A DNA stretch of 64,000 nucleotides from Desulfovibrionaceae bacterium (GCA_015233395.1 JADFXV010000005.1:18561-82560), one strand, 5' to 3'; counted from the first letter of the stretch, positions 31,401 through 39,633 are shown. The notes: generated by a model from the letters alone, not told the origin. Translations and numbers: made by a program.

Positions 31401-33094
31401 AACGCCTCGAAGAGGACCTGCGGCGCGCCAAAGAGGGCGCCGAGGCGGCCAGCCGGGCCAAAGGCGATTTTTTGGCCAACATGAGCCACGAGATACGCAC
31501 CCCGATCAGCGGACTGCTGGGCATGCTCGAACTCGCGAAGTCCGCTCCCGATATGGACCAGTGCCGCCAGTGGCTGGAACTGGGCGCCAAGGCGGGCCGG
31601 TCGCTTCTGCTCATCGTCAACGACATCCTCGATTTTTCCAAGATCGAAGCCGGCAAGCTCCATTTGCGGGTCCAGCCCTTCGACGTCCAGGAACTCGTCG
31701 ACGAGGTGACGGCCACGGTTTCCATGCTGGCCCGGGAAAAAGGCCTCGCCCTGAGCGTTTCCGTCGATCCCGGCGTACCCGCCCGCGTGATCGGCGACCA
31801 GGGCCGCCTCAACCAAATTCTGCTCAACCTGCTCGGCAACGCGATCAAATACACCGACAAGGGAAGCGTCGGCCTCCAGGTGGCCCTTGCCGCCCCCAAG
31901 CCCGGCCGCGACGAAACCCGGCCCACGCTGCGCTTCGCCGTCGCCGACACCGGCATCGGCATTCCCCGCGACAAGCGCGAAGCCCTGTTCACGCCCTTCA
32001 GCCAGGTGGACAGCTCCTCCTCCAAACGCTTCCAAGGCACGGGACTTGGGCTGTCCATCTGCAAACGCCTGGTGGACATGATGGACGGGGAAATTGGGGT
32101 CGAAAGCGAGCCCGGCCGGGGAAGCGTCTTCACCTTCACGGCGCCGCTGGCCGTGGCCCCCGGGACGGCCAAAACGCCGGGCTTGTCCGCCGCCTCCGCT
32201 TCGCCGGCCGCGCCTGCCCCTGCCGCCGCGCCCGCTCGCGCCCCGGACAGTTCCGGGGGCCTGGCCGTCCTTTTGGCCGAGGACGATCCGATCAACCGCA
32301 AATTCATCCTCGTCACGCTGCAAAACGCCGGACACAAGGTGGTCTGCGCGGCCAACGGCGTCGAGGCGCTGGCGCTCACCGCCGGGACCCGCTTCGACCT
32401 GATCCTCATGGACATCCAAATGCCCCGCCTGGGAGGCGACGAGGCCGCGCGCCGCATCCGCGAACGGGAAGCAAGCACGGGCGACGCACGCCGCACGCCG
32501 ATCCTGGCCCTGACCGCCTACGCCCTGCCCGAAGACCGGGCGCGCTTTCTGTCGCTCGGCATCGACGACTGCGTCACCAAGCCGATCGACGTCAGCGAAT
32601 TCTTCGCGGCCATCGCCCGGGTGGCCCCCAACCGGCGCGAAACCGGGGACGCGCGGACCGCGCCGCCGGAAACGGCTCAAGACCGCGCCGGGGCCGGCTT
32701 CGACAAGGCCGCCGTGGACAGCCGCTTCCCCGGCAATTTCGACTTCTGGGCCGACCTGGCCCGCGAATTTCTGGATAAATCCTTTCCCCTGTATGTGGCC
32801 GGCCTGCGCTCGGGACTTGAACAAGACGATATGGACCAGGCCGGCAAGGCGGCGCACACCTTAAAAGGCGTCTGCGGCACGATCTGCGCCCCGCTCGCCG
32901 AGCAACTCGCCGCCCGGGCCGCGGCCGCAGCCAGAGAAAACGACGCTCAGACCCTGCGCGACCTGCTGGACCGGCTGGAGGAAGAAAAACCCCGCCTGGC
33001 GGCCAGCCTGGCGGCAGTGCGGGGCGAGGAACGGGAGGCGGAGGCGGGAGAGAGAAAAGAGGGGAGTGAATCGGGGGGAAAACCCCTTTTGTGA
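28472..33094 (+). CDS. very large hybrid histidine kinase (Cache-like, four PAS, GAF, kinase, receiver, HPt)
   Basis: The protein has 1,540 residues. TM1 (LILAIALTLFCAYAALNL) and a second TM (~305) bracket a periplasmic Cache-like sensor. PAS domains lie at ~330-460 and ~466-580, a GAF at ~590-745 (LGYIYHYSEERQEFILHAWS), a short PAS at ~756-850 and a PAS at ~863-976. The HisKA box NMSHEIRTPISG has His ~1006, and the HATPase has N-box NLLGNAIKYTDKG and GTGLGLSICKRL. The receiver LILMDIQMP has Asp ~1313. A C-terminal HPt domain has AAHTLKGVCG with phospho-His ~1461. A complete internal phosphorelay is therefore present. The ATG at 28472 has AGGGGA upstream. The C-terminus GGKPLL and stop are supplied by the palindrome at 33072. 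No cognate output gene adjoins it. Confidence 0.92.
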   Translation: MARNNPPGTSFRFHWLILAIALTLFCAYAALNLYRDRLGLEARERARLLTQARVIEANLSLQLEGAALALKGVGEELAGAPPGGSDVNRKLRILKAAMPGVRTLIVLDKDGGALYSNREELLGASLGERDYFRKMRSDPAPAKLTLSPPFKTVLGSWAMTLSLPLAGQSGGFAGLVTATLDPEFFKTLLGSVNSTADMRSAVIHGDGQMYLTAPEIEELRGKNLIQPGSFFTRHLESGSRESFFTGKSESTGEDRMVAIVTVNTANPPMDKPLVVSVSRDLAATHAVWRAEARGQAATFGVIAALSCAALAAYHRRQRAHDRDAALSRAKLRESEQRARAITDSAQDAILMLDPAGMISFWNPAAERILGYSASEALGADLHGLLMPPRYAQAFAAGYAAFQRDGTGAVLEKTIEITARRKDGAEIPISLSISALWRDEGWCAVGILRDITEEKRAADELRREGELRRAVLDNSAVGIFLGTPERVIVKANKRACEMFGYAREEMEGKNFRLIHVSDESYQAIAALYPQLSGTGLASMDYRYRRKDGSLFWCQISGTALDPDDIGKGVIWTFLDISERKRAENEIKAGAAWLQSLVNILRSPAASLKEVLDDALREALALTGSQLGYIYHYSEERQEFILHAWSEQVMAECSILKPESHYELKNAGLWGEAVRQRGPVMVNDYSGENPLKKGYPAGHAALTRFLTIPVIVEGRIVAVVGVANKDEDYDGADTRCLTLFMDATWQVIGRLRAEEQLNERADFVRFNPAPVLRAAKDGRILRLNPAAEAELGPRRVGTSVYDILPELEGVQPRDIDPDAPLRLEVRLDEKWYAFDAVAGQDDSFFIYGSDISLRKRAQESLKAVSIYTRSLIEANLDLMITNDPDGLIMDVNKAAEDIFGRPRSELIGQHFMQFDANPEKAFESFRETIALGPVTGFPAAIRHASGTITELSLNATVLRDQDGRIMGVLAVGRDVTAQKRLEEDLRRAKEGAEAASRAKGDFLANMSHEIRTPISGLLGMLELAKSAPDMDQCRQWLELGAKAGRSLLLIVNDILDFSKIEAGKLHLRVQPFDVQELVDEVTATVSMLAREKGLALSVSVDPGVPARVIGDQGRLNQILLNLLGNAIKYTDKGSVGLQVALAAPKPGRDETRPTLRFAVADTGIGIPRDKREALFTPFSQVDSSSSKRFQGTGLGLSICKRLVDMMDGEIGVESEPGRGSVFTFTAPLAVAPGTAKTPGLSAASASPAAPAPAAAPARAPDSSGGLAVLLAEDDPINRKFILVTLQNAGHKVVCAANGVEALALTAGTRFDLILMDIQMPRLGGDEAARRIREREASTGDARRTPILALTAYALPEDRARFLSLGIDDCVTKPIDVSEFFAAIARVAPNRRETGDARTAPPETAQDRAGAGFDKAAVDSRFPGNFDFWADLAREFLDKSFPLYVAGLRSGLEQDDMDQAGKAAHTLKGVCGTICAPLAEQLAARAAAAARENDAQTLRDLLDRLEEEKPRLAASLAAVRGEEREAEAGERKEGSESGGKPLL

Positions 33095-33115
33095 ACAAAA
33101 GGGGTTTTCCCCCCG
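33072..33115. terminator. perfect 20-bp palindrome overlapping the kinase stop codon
   Basis: CGGGGGGAAAACCCCTTTTG pairs perfectly with its complement around loop TGAA; the TGA of the loop (33092-33094) is the stop codon of the upstream kinase. Followed by a C-rich, A-rich module as at 28117. Confidence 0.85.
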
Positions 33116-33200
33116 CCCCCCCCCTTTCCCCAAAAAACTTTACCGGGGAGAATCAACTCATCGACGATATGGTGAATTGCCCGTCCTCTGTCGAGGGGGT

Positions 33201-33262
33201 CCGGGGGGTTCAACTGCGAGTTGCGGAGGTCTTCCTTCGCCTACTCGCAGTTAATCCCCCGG
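33201..33262. repeat. long interrupted inverted repeat in a convergent intergenic region
   Basis: CCGGGGGGTTCAACTGCGAG (33201) and CTCGCAGTTAATCCCCCGG (to 33262) pair with few mismatches around a 21-nt loop. It sits between the hybrid kinase and the LOG-family gene, which converge; it may terminate the latter (stop at 33297). Confidence 0.6.
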
Positions 33263-33296
33263 CGGGGTCTGGAGCGGAGCCCCAGGAAAACGGGCA

Positions 33297-35564
33297 TTAT
33301 TCCCCGGCCTGCTCGATCGCCCGGTCGATGTAGGGCGGCACGACCACTCCGGCCTTGCGCATGTTGTCGTGGGCGGTGAGCACTTGGGACCGGGGGATCT
33401 CGCGTTCGCGCCAGTAGTCCGCCGGGCCGGCGATGAAGCGTTCGATCACGTCCAGGCCTTCCAGGTAGCTCCCGGCCAGGTGGCAGCAGTTGAGCACCCA
33501 CTTGGGTCCAAGCGGCGGGACCGTCACGCCCTTGGCCTGATTGACCCGAGTCAGCATGACGAATTGCTCAAGGGTCTTCGCCCACAAGCCGTTCCCGTTA
33601 TCACCCAGCCCCAGGGGATCGACAAAGATGTACGGCGCGGGCAGGCACTGGCCGATTTTCATGAAGGTCAGGGCCATGTTGATCTCGTAGCTGGTGCCGA
33701 AGCCGCCGATGTTGAAGACCTTGAACACCGAGCGCCGGTCGAGGATGTCCTGGCGGGTGTTCATGGCCAGGTTGACGAACTGGACGATGGCCTCGGGCGC
33801 GAAATTTGATTCCTGGCCGATTTCCTCGGCGTCGATGCCCACGCCCAGGCGCAGAATATCCAGCGAGGCGGCCACGTCGTCCACGATGCGCATGACTCCG
33901 GGCCCGCTGCCGTGGGCCACGGCCAGGGCATCGCCGAGCATCGGGTTGGCCCGCAGGCGCGTCAGAAATCCGGTCAGATCCTCGCGCAGCGGCTCTTTTA
34001 AGCTGTCCACGCAGGAGCCGAACATGGCCACGGTGGTGTGCGCCTGGTCGAGGCGCTCCTTGCCGCGCTCCGTGACCCACAGTCCCCGGTGGAATTCGCG
34101 GACGTGGGCGGCTTGCCCCTCGCCGAGCAGCAGATAAAACCGCATGCCTTCGCCTTCCAGCTTGACCAGCTCCTCGTACAGGGCCTGATCCAAGCAGAGC
34201 CTGGGTCTGCCGGCATGGTCGCCGGCGTCGACGCCCTTGGCCAGAACCACGCCCACGCCGTTTCGTTTGAGCACTCGCATGGTGTCCACCGGCGGCAGGC
34301 CGTGGGCCACGAAAATCTGGCTGAGATTCTGCTCGCCGCCGATGTACTTCAGATCGTCGAGAAAGGCCCGAAGCCGCATGGGCACTTCATCCCCGGCGAG
34401 CACGCCCTCGCGCATGTTGCCCCTGGCGTATTCGTAGACCAGCCGCCATTGGAATTCGGTCAGCCAGCTTGCGCCTTCGTTTTCGAAGGGAATGGAGATC
34501 ATCTTGCCGGGCATGAAGATGCGGCCGTAGGAACCGCCGCGCGTGGGCGCGCTCGACAGCTCGTCGAACAGCGCGCCGCAGACCGAGGCGTCGAACACGC
34601 CCGAGAGTTCGGCGAAGTCCACGCCGCGCGCGAGGATGCAGCGGGCCTTGGCCGGAGTGAGGATCTTGGCCGCGATGCGGGCCACCTGCTCGTCGGCCGG
34701 ATACAGGCGCAGGCGCACCTTGAGGCTCGCGGTAGGCGCCGCTTCCTCGCCCATGTTGTAGAGTTCGACCTGGCGAAAGACGTTGATCCCGGTGGTGCGG
34801 ATGCCGTCGAGCAGGCGCGAGGCCAGATGAAAGACGCGCTCGTCGCTTAGGATGCGCTCGATGAACGCGGTGTACGGCCCAAGCGAGATGCGCACCGCGC
34901 CGACCAGAAACTCCTTGGGCTCGATGGCCGGGGGCAGTCCCAGGGGAGAAAGCGCCTGGATCAGCCCAAGGCCGTGCTTGCCCTTGACGATCATCTCCGA
35001 AAAATTGTGCGGCACGCTCATCAGCCGCGAGGACAGGATATAGCGCACGTTTTCGAGCGGCAGTTCGACGAGCCCGTCCTCGGTCACGACGACGCTCTCC
35101 GGCAGCAGAAGCCGGTTGTTCCGCTGGGCTTCGAAAATCTCCTCTCTGGACAGTGAGGGCGACAGGGGGATGAAGAGCCGGCCGATGTCCACCCGGGTCC
35201 GTTTGGCCAGGCTGCTCAGATCGGCCAGCGGTTCGGCCAGCACCCGGTTGAGGGCGGTGATCTTGACCGGGACGTCGATGCGCTTGGCCGCGTCGGAGAT
35301 ATCCGGGAACGCCTCGCCGAGCCGGATGTCGATGCCGATGCGCGAATGTCCGCTGCGGCCGCTGATGTCGAGCAGCTGGCGCATGGGCACGGCCTCGGCG
35401 CGGGCCCGTTCGCACAGGTCGCGCACCAGCCCGCGCAGGGCGTCGCTGGTGTGCTCGAAGCGCATCACGCCGAGCACCTGGGGCGCGCCGAGACGGGTGT
35501 TGAAATGGACTTCGCCGACCTCGGCGAGCTGGCCGTCTCCGGTGATGAAAGGGGGTCTGTTCAT
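33297..35564 (-). CDS. large LOG-family (Rossmann nucleotide-binding) protein
   Basis: The protein has 755 residues. The C-terminal ~270 residues carry LOG/lysine-decarboxylase-like motifs: FGSCVDSLKEP, VAHGSGPGVMRIVDDVA (PGxGVM-type) and the FNIGGFGTSYEINMAL block corresponding to PGGxGTxxE. Such domains bind or cleave nucleoside monophosphates (LOG, PpnN), but the Pro-Gly of PGG is replaced by Ile-Gly, so activity is uncertain. The N-terminal ~480 residues (MNRPPFITGDGQLAEVGEVH onward) match no family I recognise. No signal peptide is seen. In-frame starts at 35630 and further upstream are possible. It is monocistronic between convergent and divergent neighbours. Confidence 0.7.
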   Translation of the reverse strand: MNRPPFITGDGQLAEVGEVHFNTRLGAPQVLGVMRFEHTSDALRGLVRDLCERARAEAVPMRQLLDISGRSGHSRIGIDIRLGEAFPDISDAAKRIDVPVKITALNRVLAEPLADLSSLAKRTRVDIGRLFIPLSPSLSREEIFEAQRNNRLLLPESVVVTEDGLVELPLENVRYILSSRLMSVPHNFSEMIVKGKHGLGLIQALSPLGLPPAIEPKEFLVGAVRISLGPYTAFIERILSDERVFHLASRLLDGIRTTGINVFRQVELYNMGEEAAPTASLKVRLRLYPADEQVARIAAKILTPAKARCILARGVDFAELSGVFDASVCGALFDELSSAPTRGGSYGRIFMPGKMISIPFENEGASWLTEFQWRLVYEYARGNMREGVLAGDEVPMRLRAFLDDLKYIGGEQNLSQIFVAHGLPPVDTMRVLKRNGVGVVLAKGVDAGDHAGRPRLCLDQALYEELVKLEGEGMRFYLLLGEGQAAHVREFHRGLWVTERGKERLDQAHTTVAMFGSCVDSLKEPLREDLTGFLTRLRANPMLGDALAVAHGSGPGVMRIVDDVAASLDILRLGVGIDAEEIGQESNFAPEAIVQFVNLAMNTRQDILDRRSVFKVFNIGGFGTSYEINMALTFMKIGQCLPAPYIFVDPLGLGDNGNGLWAKTLEQFVMLTRVNQAKGVTVPPLGPKWVLNCCHLAGSYLEGLDVIERFIAGPADYWREREIPRSQVLTAHDNMRKAGVVVPPYIDRAIEQAGE

Positions 35565-35815
35565 GGGTAGTGGCGTCCGTTGCTTGCGGTATGGCGCGGC
35601 CCAGACGACGCCCGGGCCGTAGCGGCGCATGATTGGCACACCCTCGCCTTTCGCGCAAGGACTTATGCGGGACGTGCCGCAAATCCGTTTTTTTGCATTG
35701 ACGCCGGTTTGCGCAAGCGTCATGCTTAGCGCGAAGTGGGTGAATTACCGATTGAAATTGCGAGCACTGTTGCGGACCGGCATCTTTAAGGACTCATTCC
35801 TACAAGGAGCGCGCC

Positions 35816-37414
35816 ATGAAGTCCCTGTCGTTCAAAGCGGTCGCACCCATCGTCATCGGGCTGGCCATCTGGCTTTTACCCGTTCCGGAGGGCCTGACCC
35901 AGGCGGCCTGGAGTTATTTCGCCCTGTTCGTGGCCGTGGTGGCCACCCTGATCCTGGAGCCCATTCCGGCGGCGGCGGCCGGTTTCATCGGCGTGACCCT
36001 GGCGGCGGCGCTTTTGCTCGTGCCGGCCAACCCCCCCGCCCCGCCCAAGGCTGCGCCCGCGCAGACGGTCCAGGCCAAGCCCGCCGAAGCGCCCAAAGCG
36101 GCAGAGCCGGCCGCAGTGACCGGACCGGCCGAGAAGGCCACGCAGGCCGGTCCAGCCGAGGCGGCGCCCGCCCCCCAGCAGGCCGAGACTCCCAAGGCCC
36201 CGCCGGTCAAGCCCGCCGACGCCATCCGCTGGGCCTTGTCCGGCTTTTCCAACGGCACGGTCTGGCTGATATTCATCGCCTTCATGTTCGCCATGGGCTA
36301 CGACAAGACGGGACTCGGCAAACGCATCGCCCTGCTCCTGGTCAAGGGCCTGGGCAAGAAGACCCTGGGCCTGGGCTACGCCGTGGCCTTCGCCGATCTG
36401 GCCCTGGCGCCGTTTATGCCCTCCAACACCGCCCGCAGCGGCGGCACGATCTTTCCGATCATCAAGAACATTCCCGGGCTCTACGGCTCCACGCCCGACA
36501 ACGAGCCGCGCAAGATCGGCGGCTACCTGATGTGGACCGCCCTGGCCACGACCTGCGTCACCAGCTCCATGTTCATCACCGCCCTGGCCCCGAACCTGCT
36601 CGCCCTGCAACTGGCCGAGAAGACGGCCAAGATCACCTTCGCCTGGGGCGACTGGTTCATGAATTTCCTGCCGGTGGGCGTGATCCTGTTCGCGCTCACG
36701 CCGTGGCTCGCCTACCTGGTCTATCCGCCGGCCATGAAGGAAAGCGCCGGGGCGTCCAAGTGGGCCGGAGACGAACTGACCAAGATGGGACCGGTCGGCG
36801 CCAAGGAATGGACCATGCTCGGCATCGCCGTGGCCGCGCTCGTGTTCTGGATCGTCGGCGCCGGCTTCATCGACGCCACCACCGTGGCCATGGGCGCTTT
36901 AAGCCTCATGCTGCTCGCCAAGGTCATCAGTTGGGACGACCTGCTCTCCAACAAGCAGGCCTGGAACGTGCTGATCTGGTTCGGCACCCTGGTGGCCCTG
37001 GCCGACGGTTTGGGCAAGGTGGGTTTTCTGACCTGGTTCGCGACCAAAGCGGCGGCGGCCATGGCCGGTTTTTCGCCCCTGGCCCTGGTGGTCGGCCTGG
37101 TGGCCGTGTTCTTCCTGGTGCATTACCTGTTCGCCAGCCTGACCGCGCACACCACGGCGCTTTTGCCGGTATTTTTGGCCTCGGCGCTCGGCGTGCCCGG
37201 GGTTCCCATGAAGGCCCTGACGTTTCTCTTGTGCGCGAGCCTCGGCCTGATGGGCATCATCACCCCCTTCGCCACCGGCCCGTCGCCGATCTATTACGGC
37301 AGCGGCTACATCAAGCCCAAGGATTTCTGGCTTCTCGGGCTTGTCTTCGGCCTGGTCTACCTGGCCGTGTTCCTCGGGGTGGGCGTCCCCTGGTTCCAGA
37401 TGCTCAACCCGTGA
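35816..37414 (+). CDS. DASS-family (SLC13) anion/dicarboxylate symporter
   Basis: A 532-residue inner-membrane transporter with ~11-12 spans. Family signatures are APFMPSNTARSGG (the SNT substrate/Na+ site) and, in the second half, FASLTAHTTALLPVF and GIITPFATGPSPIYYGSGYI, as in the 2-oxoglutarate/malate and citrate/succinate subgroup. Residues 70-135 form an Ala/Pro/Lys-rich insertion (PPAPPKAAPAQTVQAKPAEA and on) between early spans, where relatives have a short loop. A GGAG Shine-Dalgarno precedes the ATG. A strong terminator follows. It is probably a C4-dicarboxylate or tricarboxylate importer; the exact substrate is unknown. Confidence 0.88.
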   Translation: MKSLSFKAVAPIVIGLAIWLLPVPEGLTQAAWSYFALFVAVVATLILEPIPAAAAGFIGVTLAAALLLVPANPPAPPKAAPAQTVQAKPAEAPKAAEPAAVTGPAEKATQAGPAEAAPAPQQAETPKAPPVKPADAIRWALSGFSNGTVWLIFIAFMFAMGYDKTGLGKRIALLLVKGLGKKTLGLGYAVAFADLALAPFMPSNTARSGGTIFPIIKNIPGLYGSTPDNEPRKIGGYLMWTALATTCVTSSMFITALAPNLLALQLAEKTAKITFAWGDWFMNFLPVGVILFALTPWLAYLVYPPAMKESAGASKWAGDELTKMGPVGAKEWTMLGIAVAALVFWIVGAGFIDATTVAMGALSLMLLAKVISWDDLLSNKQAWNVLIWFGTLVALADGLGKVGFLTWFATKAAAAMAGFSPLALVVGLVAVFFLVHYLFASLTAHTTALLPVFLASALGVPGVPMKALTFLLCASLGLMGIITPFATGPSPIYYGSGYIKPKDFWLLGLVFGLVYLAVFLGVGVPWFQMLNP

Positions 37415-37423
37415 GCCCGTAAG

Positions 37424-37478
37424 TCCCCGGTCCCCCGGTGAAGCGCCCTTGGGGCGCTTTCACCGAGGGACCGGGGGG
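37424..37478 (+). terminator. hairpin terminator after the DASS gene
   Basis: CCCCGGTCCC, CCGGTGAAGCGCCC, loop TTG, then GGGCGCTTTCACCGAGGG, ACCGGGG form a stem of more than 20 bp starting 9 bp after the stop codon. Confidence 0.75.
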
Positions 37479-37615
37479 CGGCCGGCGGAATATACCAACC
37501 GGACTGGGAACCGCGCCTGGCTTGCCGGGCCGAACGGGCGCGCGCTGTCGCCGCGATCCGTCGCTTTGCTCGATCCGTCGGGCCGTCTCGCGCTTCAACG
37601 TCAGGAGTAATCGCA

Positions 37616-38248
37616 TTGACCCCGCAATCAAATGAAGCCGACATGCTTCCGGAAATCCTGCGCGCCGCCAGAGACCTGATCGTGCGCAACGGTTTCGAGG
37701 CGACGACCATCCATGACATCGCCCGGCTGGCCGGCGTTGAGGCCGAGGCCGTCGTGACGTTGTTCAAGAAGAAGGAAAATATCCTTTTTATCCTCGCCCG
37801 CCAGACCCGGCACAACATCCTCAGATTATCCAAGGCCGCCACGGTCGGCTCGAAAGAGCCCGTGGACACGCTGAAAAGGCTCGTCAAGGTCTTCATCAAC
37901 TACACCGAGAACAACACCGACGAAATGATCGTCCTGGCCAAGGCCGACCCTTCCCTGCGCCTGGACCTGTCGCGCTTCCCCAACAAGGAATACGATTTTC
38001 TGCGCGACGAATATCTGTATTTGTTCGAAAGCGCGATCGATTGGGGAATCCGGGAGAATCATTTCGAGGGCGTCGTGTCGCGGCATGCGGCCAAAGTCGT
38101 CGTTTCGCTGCTCAACGGCGTTTGCACGCAGTTGTGCACGGATTTCACGGTCTCGTATCTGGCGGAGGAAATTTTGATGTTTGTCGAGAAACGCTTCGCC
38201 GGCCCAGACCCCGCTGCCGGCGGATCGGCCCCTCCGGCCGAGGGATAA
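37616..38248 (+). CDS. TetR/AcrR-family transcriptional regulator
   Basis: The protein has 210 residues. The N-terminal TetR HTH is AARDLIVRNGFEATTIHDIARLAGVEAEAVVTLFKKKENIL (residues ~17-57; only its outline is given, core helix TIHDIARLAGV). The C-terminal ligand domain is all-helical (VDTLKRLVKVFINYTENN, FEGVVSRHAAKVVVSLLNGV). I accept the TTG at 37616 as start because AGGAG lies 8 bases upstream; a Met at codon 10 is the alternative. It lies between the DASS transporter and the convergent FUSC-type transporter, either of which could be its target. The ligand is unknown. Confidence 0.85.
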   Translation: MTPQSNEADMLPEILRAARDLIVRNGFEATTIHDIARLAGVEAEAVVTLFKKKENILFILARQTRHNILRLSKAATVGSKEPVDTLKRLVKVFINYTENNTDEMIVLAKADPSLRLDLSRFPNKEYDFLRDEYLYLFESAIDWGIRENHFEGVVSRHAAKVVVSLLNGVCTQLCTDFTVSYLAEEILMFVEKRFAGPDPAAGGSAPPAEG

Positions 38249-38279
38249 ACGCTCCCCGGAATTCTCTTCTTGTTTCCCC

Positions 38280-39371
38280 CTACCCCCTCTGCGCGTACGC
38301 CTCGGCCAATTCGGCCGCGCGGGTGGTCATGCCGACGATTTCCTCGGCCAGCGAGCGCATGCCGAAATAAAAGGAAAAAAAGCGCAGCACTTCTTCGAGT
38401 TCGTGGTTGGCGGTGGCTTTGGCCAGGCGCAGGGTCTTGATCGCCTCCTCGGCCCGGTTCAGGGCGGCGGCGACATTGTCCGGCGACCCGGGCGCCGCGC
38501 CCGAGGCCACGCTCGCGGCCAGCGCGTCCATGGCCGCGAGCGTGGCCTCATAAAGCTCCGCGAGTTGCGGACGCAGCTTGTGGCGCAGGGCTTCCAGGCC
38601 GATGGGCGAGCAGGCGTGCTCCATGGCCAGCACGTCCTCGAACATGCGGTCTTCGAAGTTCATCAGCGAGATCATGATTTGTTCGGGCTTGGTCAGGCCG
38701 CCGGGCTCCTTTTGCGCTTCGAGGAGCAGGGCGCGGTTTTGGGCGCGGCTGACGCGCAGGTTTTTGCGCGGCCCGTCGATATCGGCCGGGCGCGGGACGC
38801 CCTCCTGCCAGCCGGTGAAGACCAGGGCGTACAGGCCGGTCAGTTCGCGCAGGACGGAGGCGATGCCGCAGGCGAGCTCCTGCTTGGCCCGCGACGGCCA
38901 GACGAAGAACGTCACGGCCAGCCCGACGGCGACGCCGATGGCGATTTCCAGGAACCGGTCCAGGCCGAGCCTGGCGGCGGCGAGCGCGCTCTCGCCGGCG
39001 TTCGCCCCGAGCATGATGACGACCGTGGCCGTGACGGCGGCCAGCCGGGAGCTGTCGCGCAGCATCGCGACGCCCGAGCAGATCAGGATGGTGGCCAGGA
39101 CGCCGGTCCCGAGCGAGACCGGGCCGTGGCCGAGCAGGATCAGGCAGACGGCGCCGACGGCGGCGCCGGCGAACGTGCCGAGCAGGCGCGACCAGCCGGC
39201 GGCGATGGAGCCGCCCAGATTGGTTTGCATGACCAAAAGCGAGGTGATGACGGCCCAGTAGCCCTGTTTGAGCCCCAGGGCCTCGGTGAGCGCCATGGCG
39301 GCCAGCGCGCCCAGGGTGGATTTCAGGGCGTGTTTGAATTGGACCGGGTCCAGGGCATATGTGGATTTCAT
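38280..39371 (-). CDS. FUSC-family membrane protein (aromatic acid exporter-like)
   Basis: The protein has 363 residues. The N-terminal half has six hydrophobic segments (YWAVITSLLVMQTNLGGSI, RLLGTFAGAAVGAVCLILLG, AVTATVVIMLGANAGESAL, FLEIAIGVAVGLAVTFFVWP), matching the FUSC/AaeB/YccS group. The C-terminal half is cytoplasmic and helical (HKLRPQLAELYEATLAAMDAL). Relatives export aromatic acids or are uncharacterised. The ATG at 39371 begins MKSTYALDPVQFKHALKSTL; its Shine-Dalgarno is weak. The upstream TetR gene converges with it. Confidence 0.82.
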   Translation of the reverse strand: MKSTYALDPVQFKHALKSTLGALAAMALTEALGLKQGYWAVITSLLVMQTNLGGSIAAGWSRLLGTFAGAAVGAVCLILLGHGPVSLGTGVLATILICSGVAMLRDSSRLAAVTATVVIMLGANAGESALAAARLGLDRFLEIAIGVAVGLAVTFFVWPSRAKQELACGIASVLRELTGLYALVFTGWQEGVPRPADIDGPRKNLRVSRAQNRALLLEAQKEPGGLTKPEQIMISLMNFEDRMFEDVLAMEHACSPIGLEALRHKLRPQLAELYEATLAAMDALAASVASGAAPGSPDNVAAALNRAEEAIKTLRLAKATANHELEEVLRFFSFYFGMRSLAEEIVGMTTRAAELAEAYAQRG

Positions 39372-39472
39372 ATGGATGCGCCGCCGTTGTCCGTTGGACG
39401 GACTCAAATCGCCAAGCGGCCGGCCGGGGTATTTTCCCCTGGCTTTGCCGCCGCAGGCTTCATTATATTACC

Positions 39473-39546
39473 GGAAGCGAAAAGTATCGTACTTTTTGCT
39501 CCCGGCGGCAAACGCCGCTTGGCCCCGCCAAAAGCGCGCCGCTCCG
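39473..39546 (+). repeat. multi-hairpin repeat, copy 1 (first half only)
   Basis: Hairpin A (GGAAGCGAAAAGTA, loop TCG, TACTTTTTGCTCC) is followed by a GGCGGC/GCCGC stem and TTGGCCCCGCCAAAAG. It matches copy 4 (60125) closely through the GC stem and then stops; the TACTTATAAA box and hairpin B are absent. It lies 220 bp ahead of the RRM gene. Confidence 0.75.
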
Positions 39547-39633
39547 AAGGATGCAATCCGAACGCCTTGCCTTCCCGGCCGCGCGATTTGGGACGATATG
39601 CATCTCGCTTTGATGCAACACGGCGCCCGGGCA

